Part shown: one piece after another, positions 1-8,154 of the stretch | Layout of the letters: the number at the start of each line of letters is the position of its first letter | Position numbering within the stretch: the stretch's first letter is position 1 | Source of the DNA: Terrilactibacillus tamarindi | GTDB taxonomy: Bacteria; Bacillota; Bacilli; Bacillales; Sporolactobacillaceae | Length of the DNA: 64,000 nucleotides | Direction of reading: 5' to 3' | Assembly: GCF_009718825.1 (NCBI RefSeq) | Contig: NZ_WNHB01000006.1 | Location: 94,699-158,698, forward strand | Notes under the pieces: generated by a model | Database searches by the model: none | What the model was told of the DNA's origin: nothing | Seen by the model: the letters and a program-made list of their open reading frames with translations, nothing else | Translations under genes and position numbers: made by a program

Positions 1-320
1 CCTACATCCCCAAATCCATTAGATGTAGCATGGCCAGCATTATGCACAATTGTATGAATGGATATTGTCTCGTCCTGAATAAGAAGGCTCTTTACTTGTT
101 CAATAAAAACATCTATGCCCCCACTGGAATTGAAATCTCCTTGAATGATCTCTGCTTTCTTCCCAATGGAGTTAATTTGCTCCTGAACTTTAACTGCTTG
201 TTCAATATTTTGATTATAATGCAAAAGTAAATTAAATCCATCCTTTGCAAGCTGAATGGCAATCGCCTTTCCTATTCCTCTTGAAGCACCTGTTACCAAA
301 GCATATTTCAATTTTTTCAT
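1..320 (-). CDS. SDR-family oxidoreductase, 3' part cut by window edge
   Basis: The N-terminal ~106 residues of a short-chain dehydrogenase/reductase. The start ATG (318-320) follows an AAGGAGGG ribosome site. The protein begins with a Rossmann nucleotide-binding motif, TGASRGIGKA, and later has an HNAG segment that matches the NAG motif of the family. The catalytic Ser/Tyr/Lys part lies outside the window, so the substrate is unknown. It probably uses NAD(P)H in the cytoplasm. It sits 57 bp downstream of a MerR-type regulator on the same strand and may be controlled by it. Confidence 0.85.
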   Translation of the reverse strand, partial: MKKLKYALVTGASRGIGKAIAIQLAKDGFNLLLHYNQNIEQAVKVQEQINSIGKKAEIIQGDFNSSGGIDVFIEQVKSLLIQDETISIHTIVHNAGHATSNGFGDV

Positions 321-377
321 ATGTTATACCCTCCTTAAAAGAGAATATAAAGGTTTCCCTTAGGGTAAAGTCAATCG

Positions 378-1220
378 CTAAACATTTAGCGGGAAAATAA
401 ATTCGGAAAAACGTTTAGAGGAATATAAATAATCATCTGAATTTAATATACGCTCATAAATATAGGGTCCAGATAATTTTATCTTATCGTTTTTTATGAT
501 GTTCTTTATCTTTAAAATTGATTGTTCTTGGTAAGGATCAACTTCGCAAAAAAAGTGCTGCGCTTCAAAGTCAAAATACTTTTTATAGATGGATGGATCT
601 AGTTTCTGACTTTTCACTTGAATAGCTATGGCAACTGGATAAACATCGTTATCACTTCGTTCATACTTAATCATTTTCTCAGTTCTTATGACGTTATTCT
701 TTTTAAACAATTTTTCTGCGTCATTGAGCGCCGTGCATATATTTTCATTTGGTAATATGCTGGATTCAACTACATGTACAGCATCTAAGTATCCAATTTT
801 AACTTCGCCATTGAATTCAGTCATTGTGCTAGTAAGCATATTTAATTGCTGGATTGCTTGGTTTGCTTTAATAATTTTATCGGATTCTAATCGAAGTTTT
901 CTTTCGATCAAGCTATTTATCTCTGCAGCTGATAATTTTTCATCTACGATCTGCTCAATTTCTTTTAAGGTAAACCCTGCTTGTTTTAATAGCTTTATTC
1001 GCTTAGCTGTTAACAATTGATTCTTGTTATAGTATCGATAGTCATTATCGGGATCAATAAACGAAGGATTCAAGATATTTTTTTGATCGTAAACGTATAA
1101 AGCCTTTCTTGAAAGACCCGTTAATTTACTAAATTGGTTTATTAGAAGCAGATCTTTCCTCACTAATGAGCGCCCTTCTTTCATGTCATTCAATATGTGT
1201 ATTTCATTATAAGTATTCAT
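378..1220 (-). CDS. MerR-family transcriptional regulator with effector-binding C-terminal domain
   Basis: 280 residues. A MerR winged-helix DNA-binding domain at about residues 25-95 has the family pattern TGLSRKALYVYD, then a YRYY turn and a LKLLKQAGFTLKEI-like second helix. A coiled dimerisation helix follows, then a long C-terminal domain that resembles the GyrI-like drug-binding domain of BmrR/BltR proteins. The long form has extra N-terminal residues; a GTG about 20 codons downstream (VRKDLLL) with a GAAGGG site is an equally good start. It lies directly upstream of the SDR gene. The inducer is unknown. Confidence 0.75.
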   Translation of the reverse strand: MNTYNEIHILNDMKEGRSLVRKDLLLINQFSKLTGLSRKALYVYDQKNILNPSFIDPDNDYRYYNKNQLLTAKRIKLLKQAGFTLKEIEQIVDEKLSAAEINSLIERKLRLESDKIIKANQAIQQLNMLTSTMTEFNGEVKIGYLDAVHVVESSILPNENICTALNDAEKLFKKNNVIRTEKMIKYERSDNDVYPVAIAIQVKSQKLDPSIYKKYFDFEAQHFFCEVDPYQEQSILKIKNIIKNDKIKLSGPYIYERILNSDDYLYSSKRFSEFIFPLNV

Positions 1221-1365
1221 TTTTTTATAAATTATCAGTCCTTAAAAAATAGGTGACGGTCACTACCCGAAATTATTTCAGGGGTGAAAAACAGTGATAG
1301 ACAAGATAATCTGCATTGTACCTGAATGTAGTTGTTTCGTATATGCTAAAAAAGAAGAAATCAGT

Positions 1366-1863
1366 CTAGATAAGTATCCTTCTGTAATGTCGAAGTGCCA
1401 GGCACTTCGACATTATTGCTCTTTTATCTTTTCCGAAAGCCTTAAACCCCAAAGATGAATAAAGCCTTTTTGCTGGATCATTAGTCGTCACCACAGTTAA
1501 ATAAATCTGCTCAATTCCTTCCAATTCTTTTGCCTTCTTAATTGCTTCTAACATTAAACTCTTTCCAGCACCAATACCACGCTTTTCAGGAGAAACGTAC
1601 ATGGCGAAGATATTCGCTCTATGTTTTAGTTTAAGCTTCTTTTCTTTAACCAAAGTAACGACACCGATAAGTTTTTCATTTTCAAACGCACCGAAAGTAA
1701 ACGAGTCTTGAGATTGAAACCTGCTTTTGTATTTTTCAAAGGATTGATCTTTTTCCTCTTCATAGCTAGCAGCAAATGCCTCAGGGCTATTTTGTAAAGC
1801 CTCTAACCTTAGATCAAGATAGTTCTCAGCATCTAGTGAATTTAAAAGTCTAATCTCCATCAT
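1366..1863 (-). CDS. GNAT-family N-acetyltransferase with altered C-terminus
   Basis: 165 residues. The acetyl-CoA binding core is clear: the YVSPEKRGIGAGKSLM segment is motif A with its R-G-x-G-x-G pattern, and LYSSLGFKAFGK is the usual last strand. These enzymes move an acetyl group from acetyl-CoA to an amine; the substrate is not evident. The last ~12 codons (SKCLALRHYRRILI) are read through a 29-bp palindromic repeat at 1386-1414 and do not look like a normal GNAT end. The repeat probably landed in the 3' end of the gene and replaced its natural terminus. It may still fold. Confidence 0.75.
   Translation of the reverse strand: MMEIRLLNSLDAENYLDLRLEALQNSPEAFAASYEEEKDQSFEKYKSRFQSQDSFTFGAFENEKLIGVVTLVKEKKLKLKHRANIFAMYVSPEKRGIGAGKSLMLEAIKKAKELEGIEQIYLTVVTTNDPAKRLYSSLGFKAFGKDKRAIMSKCLALRHYRRILI
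1386..1414. repeat. 29-bp perfect palindrome, copy 1
   Basis: Two 14-bp arms, AATGTCGAAGTGCC and its reverse complement, around one central A. A second copy with one mismatch is at 3890-3918. The core GTGCCAGGCAC is of the short REP-like type scattered in some Bacillaceae genomes. This copy lies inside the GNAT reading frame. Confidence 0.85.
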
Positions 1864-1983
1864 TTTCTCCCTATAAATAGATATGGTTTTTGTATGTTTA
1901 TTTTACAATAAAGTTATCAACTCTTGTTCCATTAAATGGCCCTTTAGTCGAATGGGGTTTTACATCATCAAAAGCAAAAAAAT

Positions 1984-2009
1984 AATCCTGTTTATATCAA
2001 TACAGGATT
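1984..2009. terminator. Short hairpin in intergenic region
   Basis: AATCCTG and CAGGATT arms around a 12-nt loop, with A- and T-rich flanks on the two sides. It could end transcription in either direction between the GNAT gene and the hydrolase gene. Confidence 0.5.
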
Positions 2010-2013
2010 TTAA

Positions 2014-2086
2014 TCAAACTTTTTTTACAAATTATCAAACTTTGTTTTAAAGTCACAAATTTGTAGCTTTGAAATAAAGTTTGGTC
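2014..2086. other. Inverted pair of Tn7-like end motifs (candidate transposon junction)
   Basis: On the right, TGTAGCTT is followed by TGAAATAAAGTTTGG (2062 on). On the left, read on the other strand, TGTGACTT is followed by AAAACAAAGTTTGAT, with a further similar unit 21 bp away (2014-2057). Only 4 bp separate the two termini. TGT termini followed by repeated about 20-bp units are the hallmark of Tn7-like ends. TTTGAAATAAAGTT is shared exactly with the unit next to glmS at 50455-50468. I infer a left end of an older element and perhaps an abutting right end of another. A plain palindrome is the alternative. Confidence 0.4.
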
Positions 2087-2129
2087 AAAAACAACCCGCA
2101 GACCCATATTTTAAGTTAAATTAAAAGAA

Positions 2130-2158
2130 CCGTTTTGAAAAAAGATTGATCAAAACGG
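2130..2158 (-). terminator. Hairpin terminator after the hydrolase gene; also resembles a TnsB-site unit
   Basis: CCGTTTTGA and TCAAAACGG arms followed on the minus strand by TTCTTTT, about 30 bp past the hydrolase stop. The same 22 bp match the glmS-proximal element end (50438-50459, minus strand) with two mismatches, so it may also be an inner binding unit of an old left end. Confidence 0.6.
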
Positions 2159-2190
2159 GTTAATTCTTTCTGACCAATTTGTATAACTAA

Positions 2191-3162
2191 TTAAATCATA
2201 TTTTTTTGAAAGAAATCTGTAATTTCCTCAAATGGGATGATATCAGTCTTGTCATACAAATCTGTATGACTAGCATTCGGAATCACCGTAATTTTTTTAT
2301 TATCACCTTTTAATTTTTTAAATGCGTCTTGACTAAAGTATAAGGAATGGGCTTTTTCACCATGTATCATTAGAACGGCACTACGAATTTCATGACTATA
2401 TTGTAAAAGTGGCATATTCATAAATGATAAAGAGGAAGTAGTGTTCCATCCATCATTAGAATTTAATGAGCGCTCATGATACCCACGATTTGTTTTATAA
2501 TAATCGAAGTAATCTTTTACGAAAGATGGCGCATCTTCTGGAAGAGGGTCTACTACGCCACCTGCTCTTTCATACTCTCCATTTTTGTAATCTATAATTC
2601 TTTGTGCATTTAAACTTTTTCTTGTTTCATATCGTGCATCTTCATCCATTGCATCAAAGTATCCTTGAGCGTTCACACGAGACATATCGTACATTGTAGA
2701 TGCTACCGTTACCTTGATTCTTGTATCAATCGCCGCAGCATTTAAAGCCATTCCTCCCCAGCCACAGATGCCAATAATGCCTATTTTGTCAGGATTAACA
2801 TTCTCTTGAACAGACAAGAAGTCTACAGCCGCTTGAAAATCCTCTGTATTAATGTCTGGTGATGCAACATAGCGTGGTGTTCCTCCACTTTCACCTGTAA
2901 AAGAGGGGTCAAAAGCAATTGTTAAAAATCCTTTTTCAGCCATCGTTTGAGCATATAAACCTGATGATTGTTCCTTAACTGCTCCAAATGGACCACAGAC
3001 AGCGATTGCTGGAAGTTTTCCTTCAAATTGTTTCGGTTCATATAAGTCAGCAACCAATGTGATTCCATACCGATTATGGAAAGTAACTTTATGATGATTA
3101 ACTTTTTCACTTTTTGAAAAAACTTTATCCCATTCTTGTGTAATAGTTAAATCTTCTTTCAT
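2191..3162 (-). CDS. Alpha/beta hydrolase (dienelactone-hydrolase-like, YcjY type)
   Basis: 323 residues with an alpha/beta-hydrolase fold. The nucleophile elbow is GICGWGG, with cysteine where most esterases have serine, as in dienelactone-hydrolase-like proteins. A late Asp/His pair is plausible in MIHGEK and NASHTDLYD. No signal peptide, so cytoplasmic. The promoter upstream carries a palindrome shared with the next gene, a MerR regulator (3371-3790), so the pair is probably one aldehyde/electrophile-responsive unit. The physiological substrate is unknown. Confidence 0.85.
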   Translation of the reverse strand: MKEDLTITQEWDKVFSKSEKVNHHKVTFHNRYGITLVADLYEPKQFEGKLPAIAVCGPFGAVKEQSSGLYAQTMAEKGFLTIAFDPSFTGESGGTPRYVASPDINTEDFQAAVDFLSVQENVNPDKIGIIGICGWGGMALNAAAIDTRIKVTVASTMYDMSRVNAQGYFDAMDEDARYETRKSLNAQRIIDYKNGEYERAGGVVDPLPEDAPSFVKDYFDYYKTNRGYHERSLNSNDGWNTTSSLSFMNMPLLQYSHEIRSAVLMIHGEKAHSLYFSQDAFKKLKGDNKKITVIPNASHTDLYDKTDIIPFEEITDFFQKNMI

Positions 3163-3214
3163 CTTTTACTCCTCTCCTTTTACCTATTTGACATTAATTT
3201 GTGAATGCACTATT

Positions 3215-3245
3215 ATGATAATCCCTAAACCTAACTTTAGGTCAA
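3215..3245 (-). promoter_or_regulatory. MerR-type promoter/operator of the hydrolase gene
   Basis: On the minus strand TTGACC (3240-3245) and TATCAT (3215-3220) are separated by 19 bp, the long spacer typical of MerR-controlled promoters. The spacer holds the palindrome ACCTAAAGTTAGGT (3229-3242). A related palindrome precedes the merR gene at 3820-3839. Confidence 0.8.
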
Positions 3246-3319
3246 GTGTGATTTTAAAAAAATTTTAGGAATGATGTTATGCAAAAAATTTGACAAATTT
3301 TACGCTTATTTTTTAAAAA

Positions 3320-3360
3320 CCGTCGCCTATTCGAATCGTTATGAATCAGATAGGCGACGG
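3320..3360. terminator. Strong hairpin between merR gene and hydrolase promoter
   Basis: Arms CCGTCGCCTAT and ATAGGCGACGG with a 19-nt loop, A-rich before and T-rich after. It ends the merR transcript (stop at 3371) and would shield the hydrolase promoter. Confidence 0.8.
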
Positions 3361-3370
3361 CTTTACTATT

Positions 3371-3790
3371 TTATTGCATTTTAAGGAGTCTTGGGTTAGA
3401 CATTTGCTCTTTAACAATTTTTTCGGTTCCATCCGCCACGGCTTTAGTATAGTATTCAACCTTGTAATCAATATAATTTAATGTGCTTTCTAATTCTTTG
3501 ATTTGAGATTGGAGTGCCTCTCTACGGGCTAAAAACATTTCTAGACGATCTTTCAATGTTTCATTTCCTTCTTGGCACCAATCAATAAAAGTTTTAATGT
3601 CTTTTATAGACATTCCTGATTTTTTCAGGCATTCAATTGTAATTAATCCTGAAATGGCTTCTTCGTCGAAGATTCGATTTCCACTTTCATTCTTTTCAAG
3701 ATTAGGAATTAAACCTTCCTTATCGTAATATCTAAGAGTTGAGATATTTAAATTAAATTTCTTAGCTACCTCTCCTATTGTATACCGCAT
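3371..3790 (-). CDS. MerR-family regulator (AdhR-like)
   Basis: 139 residues, the usual size for small thiol/aldehyde sensors of the AdhR group. The N-terminus MRYTIGEVAKKFNLN begins the winged-helix domain, followed by STLRYYDKEGLIP and a coiled dimerisation helix near residues 80-120. Cys53 (ECLKKSGMS) and Cys70 (DWCQEG) are candidate sensing residues, with no cluster of metal ligands. It faces its own palindrome (3820-3839) and the hydrolase operator, so I infer that it controls itself and the hydrolase. Confidence 0.85.
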   Translation of the reverse strand: MRYTIGEVAKKFNLNISTLRYYDKEGLIPNLEKNESGNRIFDEEAISGLITIECLKKSGMSIKDIKTFIDWCQEGNETLKDRLEMFLARREALQSQIKELESTLNYIDYKVEYYTKAVADGTEKIVKEQMSNPRLLKMQ

Positions 3791-3819
3791 CCTCTACTCT
3801 CCTTATTTATCTAAATCTA

Positions 3820-3839
3820 ACCTAAATCTAAAGTTAGGT
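3820..3839. promoter_or_regulatory. Palindromic operator upstream of merR
   Basis: Imperfect inverted repeat ACCTAAAT..AGTTAGGT, 30 bp ahead of the regulator start. It shares its half-site with the palindrome in the hydrolase promoter at 3229-3242. Confidence 0.7.
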
Positions 3840-3889
3840 CTATGTCTATGATAGCATATGTTTTTCTTTTCATTTAAATCAGTGATTTT

Positions 3890-3918
3890 AATGTCGAAGT
3901 GCCAGGCACTTCGATATT
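3890..3918. repeat. 29-bp palindrome, copy 2
   Basis: Same sequence as 1386-1414 except one base in the right arm (TATT for CATT end). Intergenic here. Confidence 0.85.
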
Positions 3919-3958
3919 AGCAATATATAGTTCCACTAATAAAGGTTAAATAATAAAT

Positions 3959-3985
3959 AGTCCCCTATCGAGTAGAAAGGGGACC
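3959..3985 (-). terminator. Terminator after the mhqP-like gene
   Basis: AGTCCCCT and AAGGGGACC arms with an 8-10 nt loop, 80 bp past the stop of the DoxX gene on the minus strand. Confidence 0.6.
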
Positions 3986-4066
3986 ATTAGTATATTGATA
4001 AATTTAAGTCTTTGTCACCCTTACATAAAGCAACAGCAACTCTTAAATGCTTTTCTTTTGTTCATT

Positions 4067-4450
4067 CTATAATGAATAGCCCCCAGGACCAATGAGTGCC
4101 AAGCCAATTGAAACAACAATCAGTACCAAGTTATATTCGAACCCACCTATAGTATTAGAAAAACCTTTTGATCCATGTACCTTAATGATCGCTCCGAGCA
4201 TAATTATCGTTATTATAATCGCTCCGAGGGGTAGAAGGAAGCCTAATATGAACAATATTCCACTAACCAATTCTCCAAAGCCACTAAGTGTGGCGACTAG
4301 AATGCCAGGTTTAATACCAATCGATTCAAACCATCCTCCGGTTCCTTTAATCCCATGTCCTCCAAACCATCCGAACAATTTTTGACTTCCATAAAATAAA
4401 AATACAATTCCTATAATCATACGAATCAAAAATAATCCTAAATCTGTCAT
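4067..4450 (-). CDS. mhqP: DoxX-family membrane protein (MhqP-like)
   Basis: 127 residues with four hydrophobic segments and the DoxX signatures [22 protein letters not shown] and [15 protein letters not shown]. In B. subtilis the equivalent gene (mhqP) follows mhqO in an operon induced by quinones and catechols. Here it lies 157 bp downstream of the mhqO-like gene on the same strand, which supports the name. It is probably an inner-membrane accessory protein. The precise function in the family is not known. Confidence 0.8.
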   Translation of the reverse strand: MTDLGLFLIRMIIGIVFLFYGSQKLFGWFGGHGIKGTGGWFESIGIKPGILVATLSGFGELVSGILFILGFLLPLGAIIITIIMLGAIIKVHGSKGFSNTIGGFEYNLVLIVVSIGLALIGPGGYSL

Positions 4451-4607
4451 AATAAAATACCTCCAAAATTTTTATTTTATACTTTCTTATTTAATGCTTT
4501 GATACATTAATAACTTCTTCTAAATTTAACAATGCAATGGCTAACTTTAATTTTGCTTCTTTTTTCGGAAATAAAGAGAGACTTTAAAAATAAAGTTCTC
4601 GCCTCCT

Positions 4608-5549
4608 CTATCCATCCAGATTCCTGACTTTGATTGGCATTAATCTTTGCTCTAATTGATCTCTATATTGTTCATAACGCATGGGCAACATTAATTTTGC
4701 TCCCATCGTTTCTTGTGATTCATCATGTGCAAATCCTGGTGGATCAGTTGCTATCTCAAATAGAATTTCCCCATGTTCTCTGAAATAAATCGAATTAAAA
4801 TAGTTTCTATCTTGAACAGGTGTAATCCCATAACCTTCGTCTTTTATATATTGTTGCCACGCCAATTGATCTTCGTCATCGTTAACTCGCCATGCAATAT
4901 GATGAACCGTGCCTACCCCCATTTGCCCGCTTGCTACTGGGGTTAATCTCAAATCGATAATGTTTCCAATATTACTTCTAGAATGAAAACGCATGATACC
5001 ATTTTCTTCTCCTACTATTTCTAATCCTAAGATGTTTTCTAGAAGATACGCCGTTTCTTTTGGTTGGACTGATAACAATGTTGCTCCGCCAAATCCTTTA
5101 ATGGCGACTTCTGGTGTTACATCTCCGAATCTCCAGTTATTTATTTCACCTCCTTCTCTCTCGACTATTTCTAAATGAAGTCCATGTGGATCATCAAATG
5201 TTAAATAGGTCTCACCAAATCGTTCCGTTTTAATAAATGAAATATCATACTTAGACAGCCTTTTTTCCCAAAAACTTAATGCGCCAAGAGGAACAACATA
5301 AGACGTCACGCCTACCTGGCCGCCGCCAACTTTACCTTGATAGGCACCTACCCATGGGAAAAATGTTATGATGGTACCTGGTTTACCTCTCTCATTTCCA
5401 AAATAAAGATGATAAGTCCCTGGATCATCGAAATTTACCGTCTTTTTAACTAGACGTAAACCTAATATGCCAGCATAGAAATCAACATTTTCTTGTGGGT
5501 TTCCAACAATGGATGTAATGTGGTGTATTCCTGTCATTTTTTTATTCAT
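4608..5549 (-). CDS. mhqO: Ring-cleaving dioxygenase of the MhqO/glyoxalase fold
   Basis: 313 residues, two vicinal-oxygen-chelate halves. The metal ligands are visible as GIHHIT near the N-terminus, PHGLHLEIVE, TVHHIAWRV and the late acid in ILFEIATD. The family removes or cleaves hydroquinones and catechols and is Fe(II)-dependent. The start is fixed by AAGGAGGG six bases ahead of ATG. A perfect MhqR-like operator lies 64 bp upstream. The MarR repressor gene and mhqN are not in this window, so regulation would act in trans. Confidence 0.88.
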   Translation of the reverse strand: MNKKMTGIHHITSIVGNPQENVDFYAGILGLRLVKKTVNFDDPGTYHLYFGNERGKPGTIITFFPWVGAYQGKVGGGQVGVTSYVVPLGALSFWEKRLSKYDISFIKTERFGETYLTFDDPHGLHLEIVEREGGEINNWRFGDVTPEVAIKGFGGATLLSVQPKETAYLLENILGLEIVGEENGIMRFHSRSNIGNIIDLRLTPVASGQMGVGTVHHIAWRVNDDEDQLAWQQYIKDEGYGITPVQDRNYFNSIYFREHGEILFEIATDPPGFAHDESQETMGAKLMLPMRYEQYRDQLEQRLMPIKVRNLDG

Positions 5550-5612
5550 AAAAATCCCTCCTTAACATGAAGTTGTCATTCTGTTGTATAAAATTAGCTA
5601 TCGATAGAAATT

Positions 5613-5628
5613 ATCTCGAATTCGAGAT
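5613..5628. promoter_or_regulatory. MhqR-type operator
   Basis: Perfect 16-bp palindrome ATCTCGAATTCGAGAT, the box bound by the MarR-family repressor MhqR in Bacillus. A second, imperfect pair of half-sites lies at 5647-5677 (ATCTCTAATT, AATTCGAGAT), so two repressor dimers could bind. Confidence 0.85.
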
Positions 5629-5817
5629 ATTTATTTAAAAAAATATATCTCTAATTCATTTATATTTAATTCGAGATAATTTTATTACATAAATTCCTCT
5701 TTGTCAACTATATTTCTAATGAAAAGATACAACTAACTGCTTAAATTACTTCCCATCAACGCTTGAAGGCTGATTATTTTCTATATTCATTTGCATTGTC
5801 GTCAGCTATAAGTGCGT

Positions 5818-6009
5818 GTTCAAAAAGGGACAAATTAGAAGCAAGAAGATAAGAGCGGTGCAGTTCCTGAGGACCGGTATTCCACAGGATGTGGTAGCTT
5901 TAGGCGCCAGCCACAGGACGTGAGCGATTTTAGTTGAAGATCCTCTTGTCTTTGCTACATGAGGACCGGAAAAACAAGTAAGCGCCCGAGATTCACAGCT
6001 TATCATTTG
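5818..6009. repeat. MITE-like intergenic repeat, right end truncated
   Basis: Starts GTTCAAAAAGGGACAAATTA followed by GAAGCAAGAAGAT and ends CGAGATTCACAGCTTATCATTTG. The second copy at 56583-56760 keeps the other terminus. Put together, the two ends are inverted repeats of about 26 bp (GTTCAAAAA..GTGCCAAATGATAAGC on the opposite strand). No coding potential. Its right end abuts an IS relic. Confidence 0.65.
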
Positions 6010-6480
6010 CTTCTACACCAACGGATAAAGCCCTGTCAATCATGGAATGAATTTGTTCAGGAGCCGTTTGAAGGGCTTCCACACGTCGTTTATACCCTGT
6101 AGATTGCTTATCAATATGCGAGCTGATCCCATTAATTTGTGTTTTCTTTGAACTGAGTAGTGAAAAGTCGATGGGCATAAATGTTGCCCCATCGACCAGC
6201 CCAAAGTCAACATACGAAAGCCCTTATAAAATCGCATCTTTTGAGAAGCATGATCAAAACATCAGGCAAGAAGTTCAACCTTTTTACTACGCTGGCGATA
6301 GAAAGAGGAGTCATCTACAGCACTTTAGGGCGGCATCGGTCCGTGAGTGCACTTACTATTTTTATCGAACTGGCGCTGAGGTAAAGTAAAAATCGTCGTC
6401 ATGCAAACTTGGAATGATTCAAAAAACGATAAACAGCGTCTTTGGCGAGTGCTTCCGTCTGAACGTGTTACACGTTTCTG
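5998..6480 (-). pseudogene. Remnant of an IS4-family (IS4Bsu1-like) transposase
   Basis: The minus strand has a piece KGFRMLTLGWS in one frame and MPIDFSLLSSKKTQINGISS plus a GYKRRVEALQTAPEQI piece in another. These are consecutive conserved parts of IS4Bsu1-type DDE transposases, split by at least one frameshift. The catalytic C-terminal half is absent: the sequence jumps to the MITE-like repeat at 6009. It is not functional. Confidence 0.7.
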
Positions 6481-6495
6481 GACGTGTGCTTCCCT

Positions 6496-6556
6496 CGATT
6501 GGGTTGGTTCCAACGCTCCCTTCGTAGAGACATAGGAACTTCTCTTGCGGCTATTC
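6496..6556. repeat. Short dispersed repeat, copy 1
   Basis: Contains GATTGGGTTGGTTCCAACG, then CTTCGTAGAGACATAGGAAC. About 70% alike to 8013-8085. The two copies are in the same orientation on either side of the molybdopterin oxidase gene. Confidence 0.5.
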
Positions 6557-7621
6557 TACCTTAACCTTGATTTTATCAATGGCATTATACCCATAACCCT
6601 TTTTATTCCAAAAAGGTATAGTTGGCTGGATTTGGCCATATGAATCTGTTGCTTTTGACATAATCATATATTCACCTTTCTTTGATATAGTCCATTCATA
6701 ATACCAAGATTGCCAGCCATAACTAGAATCTTTAGTAGACTCTAATTTTGCATTTAGCCAAGTACTCCCACCGTCTACACTTATTTCTAACTTTGTAATA
6801 AAACCATTACCTATCCAAGCAATCCCTTTAATCAAATGCTTACCAGTATTTAAAATTTCCATATCTAAGGGCTTTTGAATAGTCGAGTTTACATTTATTG
6901 TAGTAACAGGGAAGGCATCTTTATTATTTTGTTCATTTGGGTAATACACATAATCGATTGTCTGAAAGGGTCCTGTAAAATTAGAATCAATAACACTAAT
7001 CTGCTTAATCCATTTAACGGATGCCATCGCATACCACTGTGGAACAATTAATCTCAGTGGATAACCATGTTTAAACGGAATTGGCTGATTATTGTATTCA
7101 TATGCAATAATGGTATCAGGGTGGATCGCCTTCTCAATAGGCAAACTTCTAGCGTAGGTGAAAACCTTATTTAGATCGGTTCTTTCTCCGAAATCATATC
7201 CTTCCACGACAATTTCTTTTGCTCCTTCTCTTATTCCAGATAGTTCAAGTAGAGCCCGTAACGGTACACCCTTCCAATAGCCTTGGCTAATAGCACCCTT
7301 TCCCCATTTTACTCCAAATACTTTAGGCTCGAAAAGGTTACGTTTATCTCCTGAACATTCAAGGACAACTTGTATTGTTTTTGAAGGTAAATGAAGAATG
7401 TCCTGCATGGAAAGCAGTATTGGTGTTGATACTATCCCATTAATCGGGAGCCAATAGTTTGAGTAAGAAAGAGTTGGATAAGAAAAGTGGTTCCGTCTAT
7501 AAAATAATTTATTATCCATAATGTCAGTCTTGATAAATTGAAAGGGTGTCTCCTGATTTTCCGGTAACAAACTATGCGTCAATAAATACGGCTTTACTCT
7601 ATGGTGGTTTGAACGGTCCAT
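6551..7621 (-). CDS. Sulfite-oxidase-family molybdopterin oxidoreductase
   Basis: 356 residues. An oxidoreductase molybdopterin-binding domain occupies about 50-240; the Mo ligand cysteine is in VVLECSGD (Cys89). A Mo-cofactor dimerisation (Ig-like) domain follows at 250-350 with the typical EISVDGGSTW. No Tat or Sec signal is visible, so it is probably cytoplasmic. It lacks a fused heme domain, like bacterial SorA-type enzymes. The true substrate may be sulfite or another oxo acceptor. It is flanked by two copies of a short repeat, perhaps a sign of transfer. Confidence 0.8.
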   Translation of the reverse strand: MDRSNHHRVKPYLLTHSLLPENQETPFQFIKTDIMDNKLFYRRNHFSYPTLSYSNYWLPINGIVSTPILLSMQDILHLPSKTIQVVLECSGDKRNLFEPKVFGVKWGKGAISQGYWKGVPLRALLELSGIREGAKEIVVEGYDFGERTDLNKVFTYARSLPIEKAIHPDTIIAYEYNNQPIPFKHGYPLRLIVPQWYAMASVKWIKQISVIDSNFTGPFQTIDYVYYPNEQNNKDAFPVTTINVNSTIQKPLDMEILNTGKHLIKGIAWIGNGFITKLEISVDGGSTWLNAKLESTKDSSYGWQSWYYEWTISKKGEYMIMSKATDSYGQIQPTIPFWNKKGYGYNAIDKIKVKVE

Positions 7622-8154
7622 AACTTCCTCCTAATTAGAAAGGTTCATAAAGTATGTTTATGAACAATGCATTCTAATTAGGTTATTTAGAACGAATTAA
7701 ATTAATGAAAGCCTCAACATTTATTTTTCATGATGGGAGAAAACGCATTATCCTAGATACATTCCCAATTCGATAGTCTCATCCATCAGCCTCATACATA
7801 GTATGGCTCCCTACTCCCCTTCTTTGTTCAGTTATTAAATATATGGGATAGTTGTAAACTGAATTTTTAGATAGACATTAGTATACCTTACGATTTCGCC
7901 TGTAACACTACAATTCCCCTACTTATCACGTGGCCTATGCCTAATTATTTTTATATTTATTTTTTATCGAGGAAACCTACTTGGTGAGTGTTACACATTA
8001 CAGAGTTTGGGCATGATTGGATTGGTTACAATTTAGTTTGCACCCCTTCGGAGAGACACAGGAACATCCCTTACGCTGTAATCCAATTTTTCCCCGTCCC
8101 TTGGAAAAAGTATGGTTATACTTAGAGTAAAGATTTTTTTTAAACTAATTCCTA
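7622..8154. other. Intergenic region with no convincing gene
   Basis: 533 bp of AT-rich DNA. I see no open frame with a ribosome site. The only structure noted is the short repeat at 8013-8085. Confidence 0.6.
8013..8085. repeat. Short dispersed repeat, copy 2
   Basis: GATTGGATTGGTTACAA ... CTTCGGAGAGACACAGGAAC, similar in order and spacing to 6496-6556. Confidence 0.5.

Noticed and set aside
4451..4607. Short frame between mhqO and mhqP (ending EEVINVSKH)
   Set aside because: No start or ribosome site; not recognised as part of a known gene.
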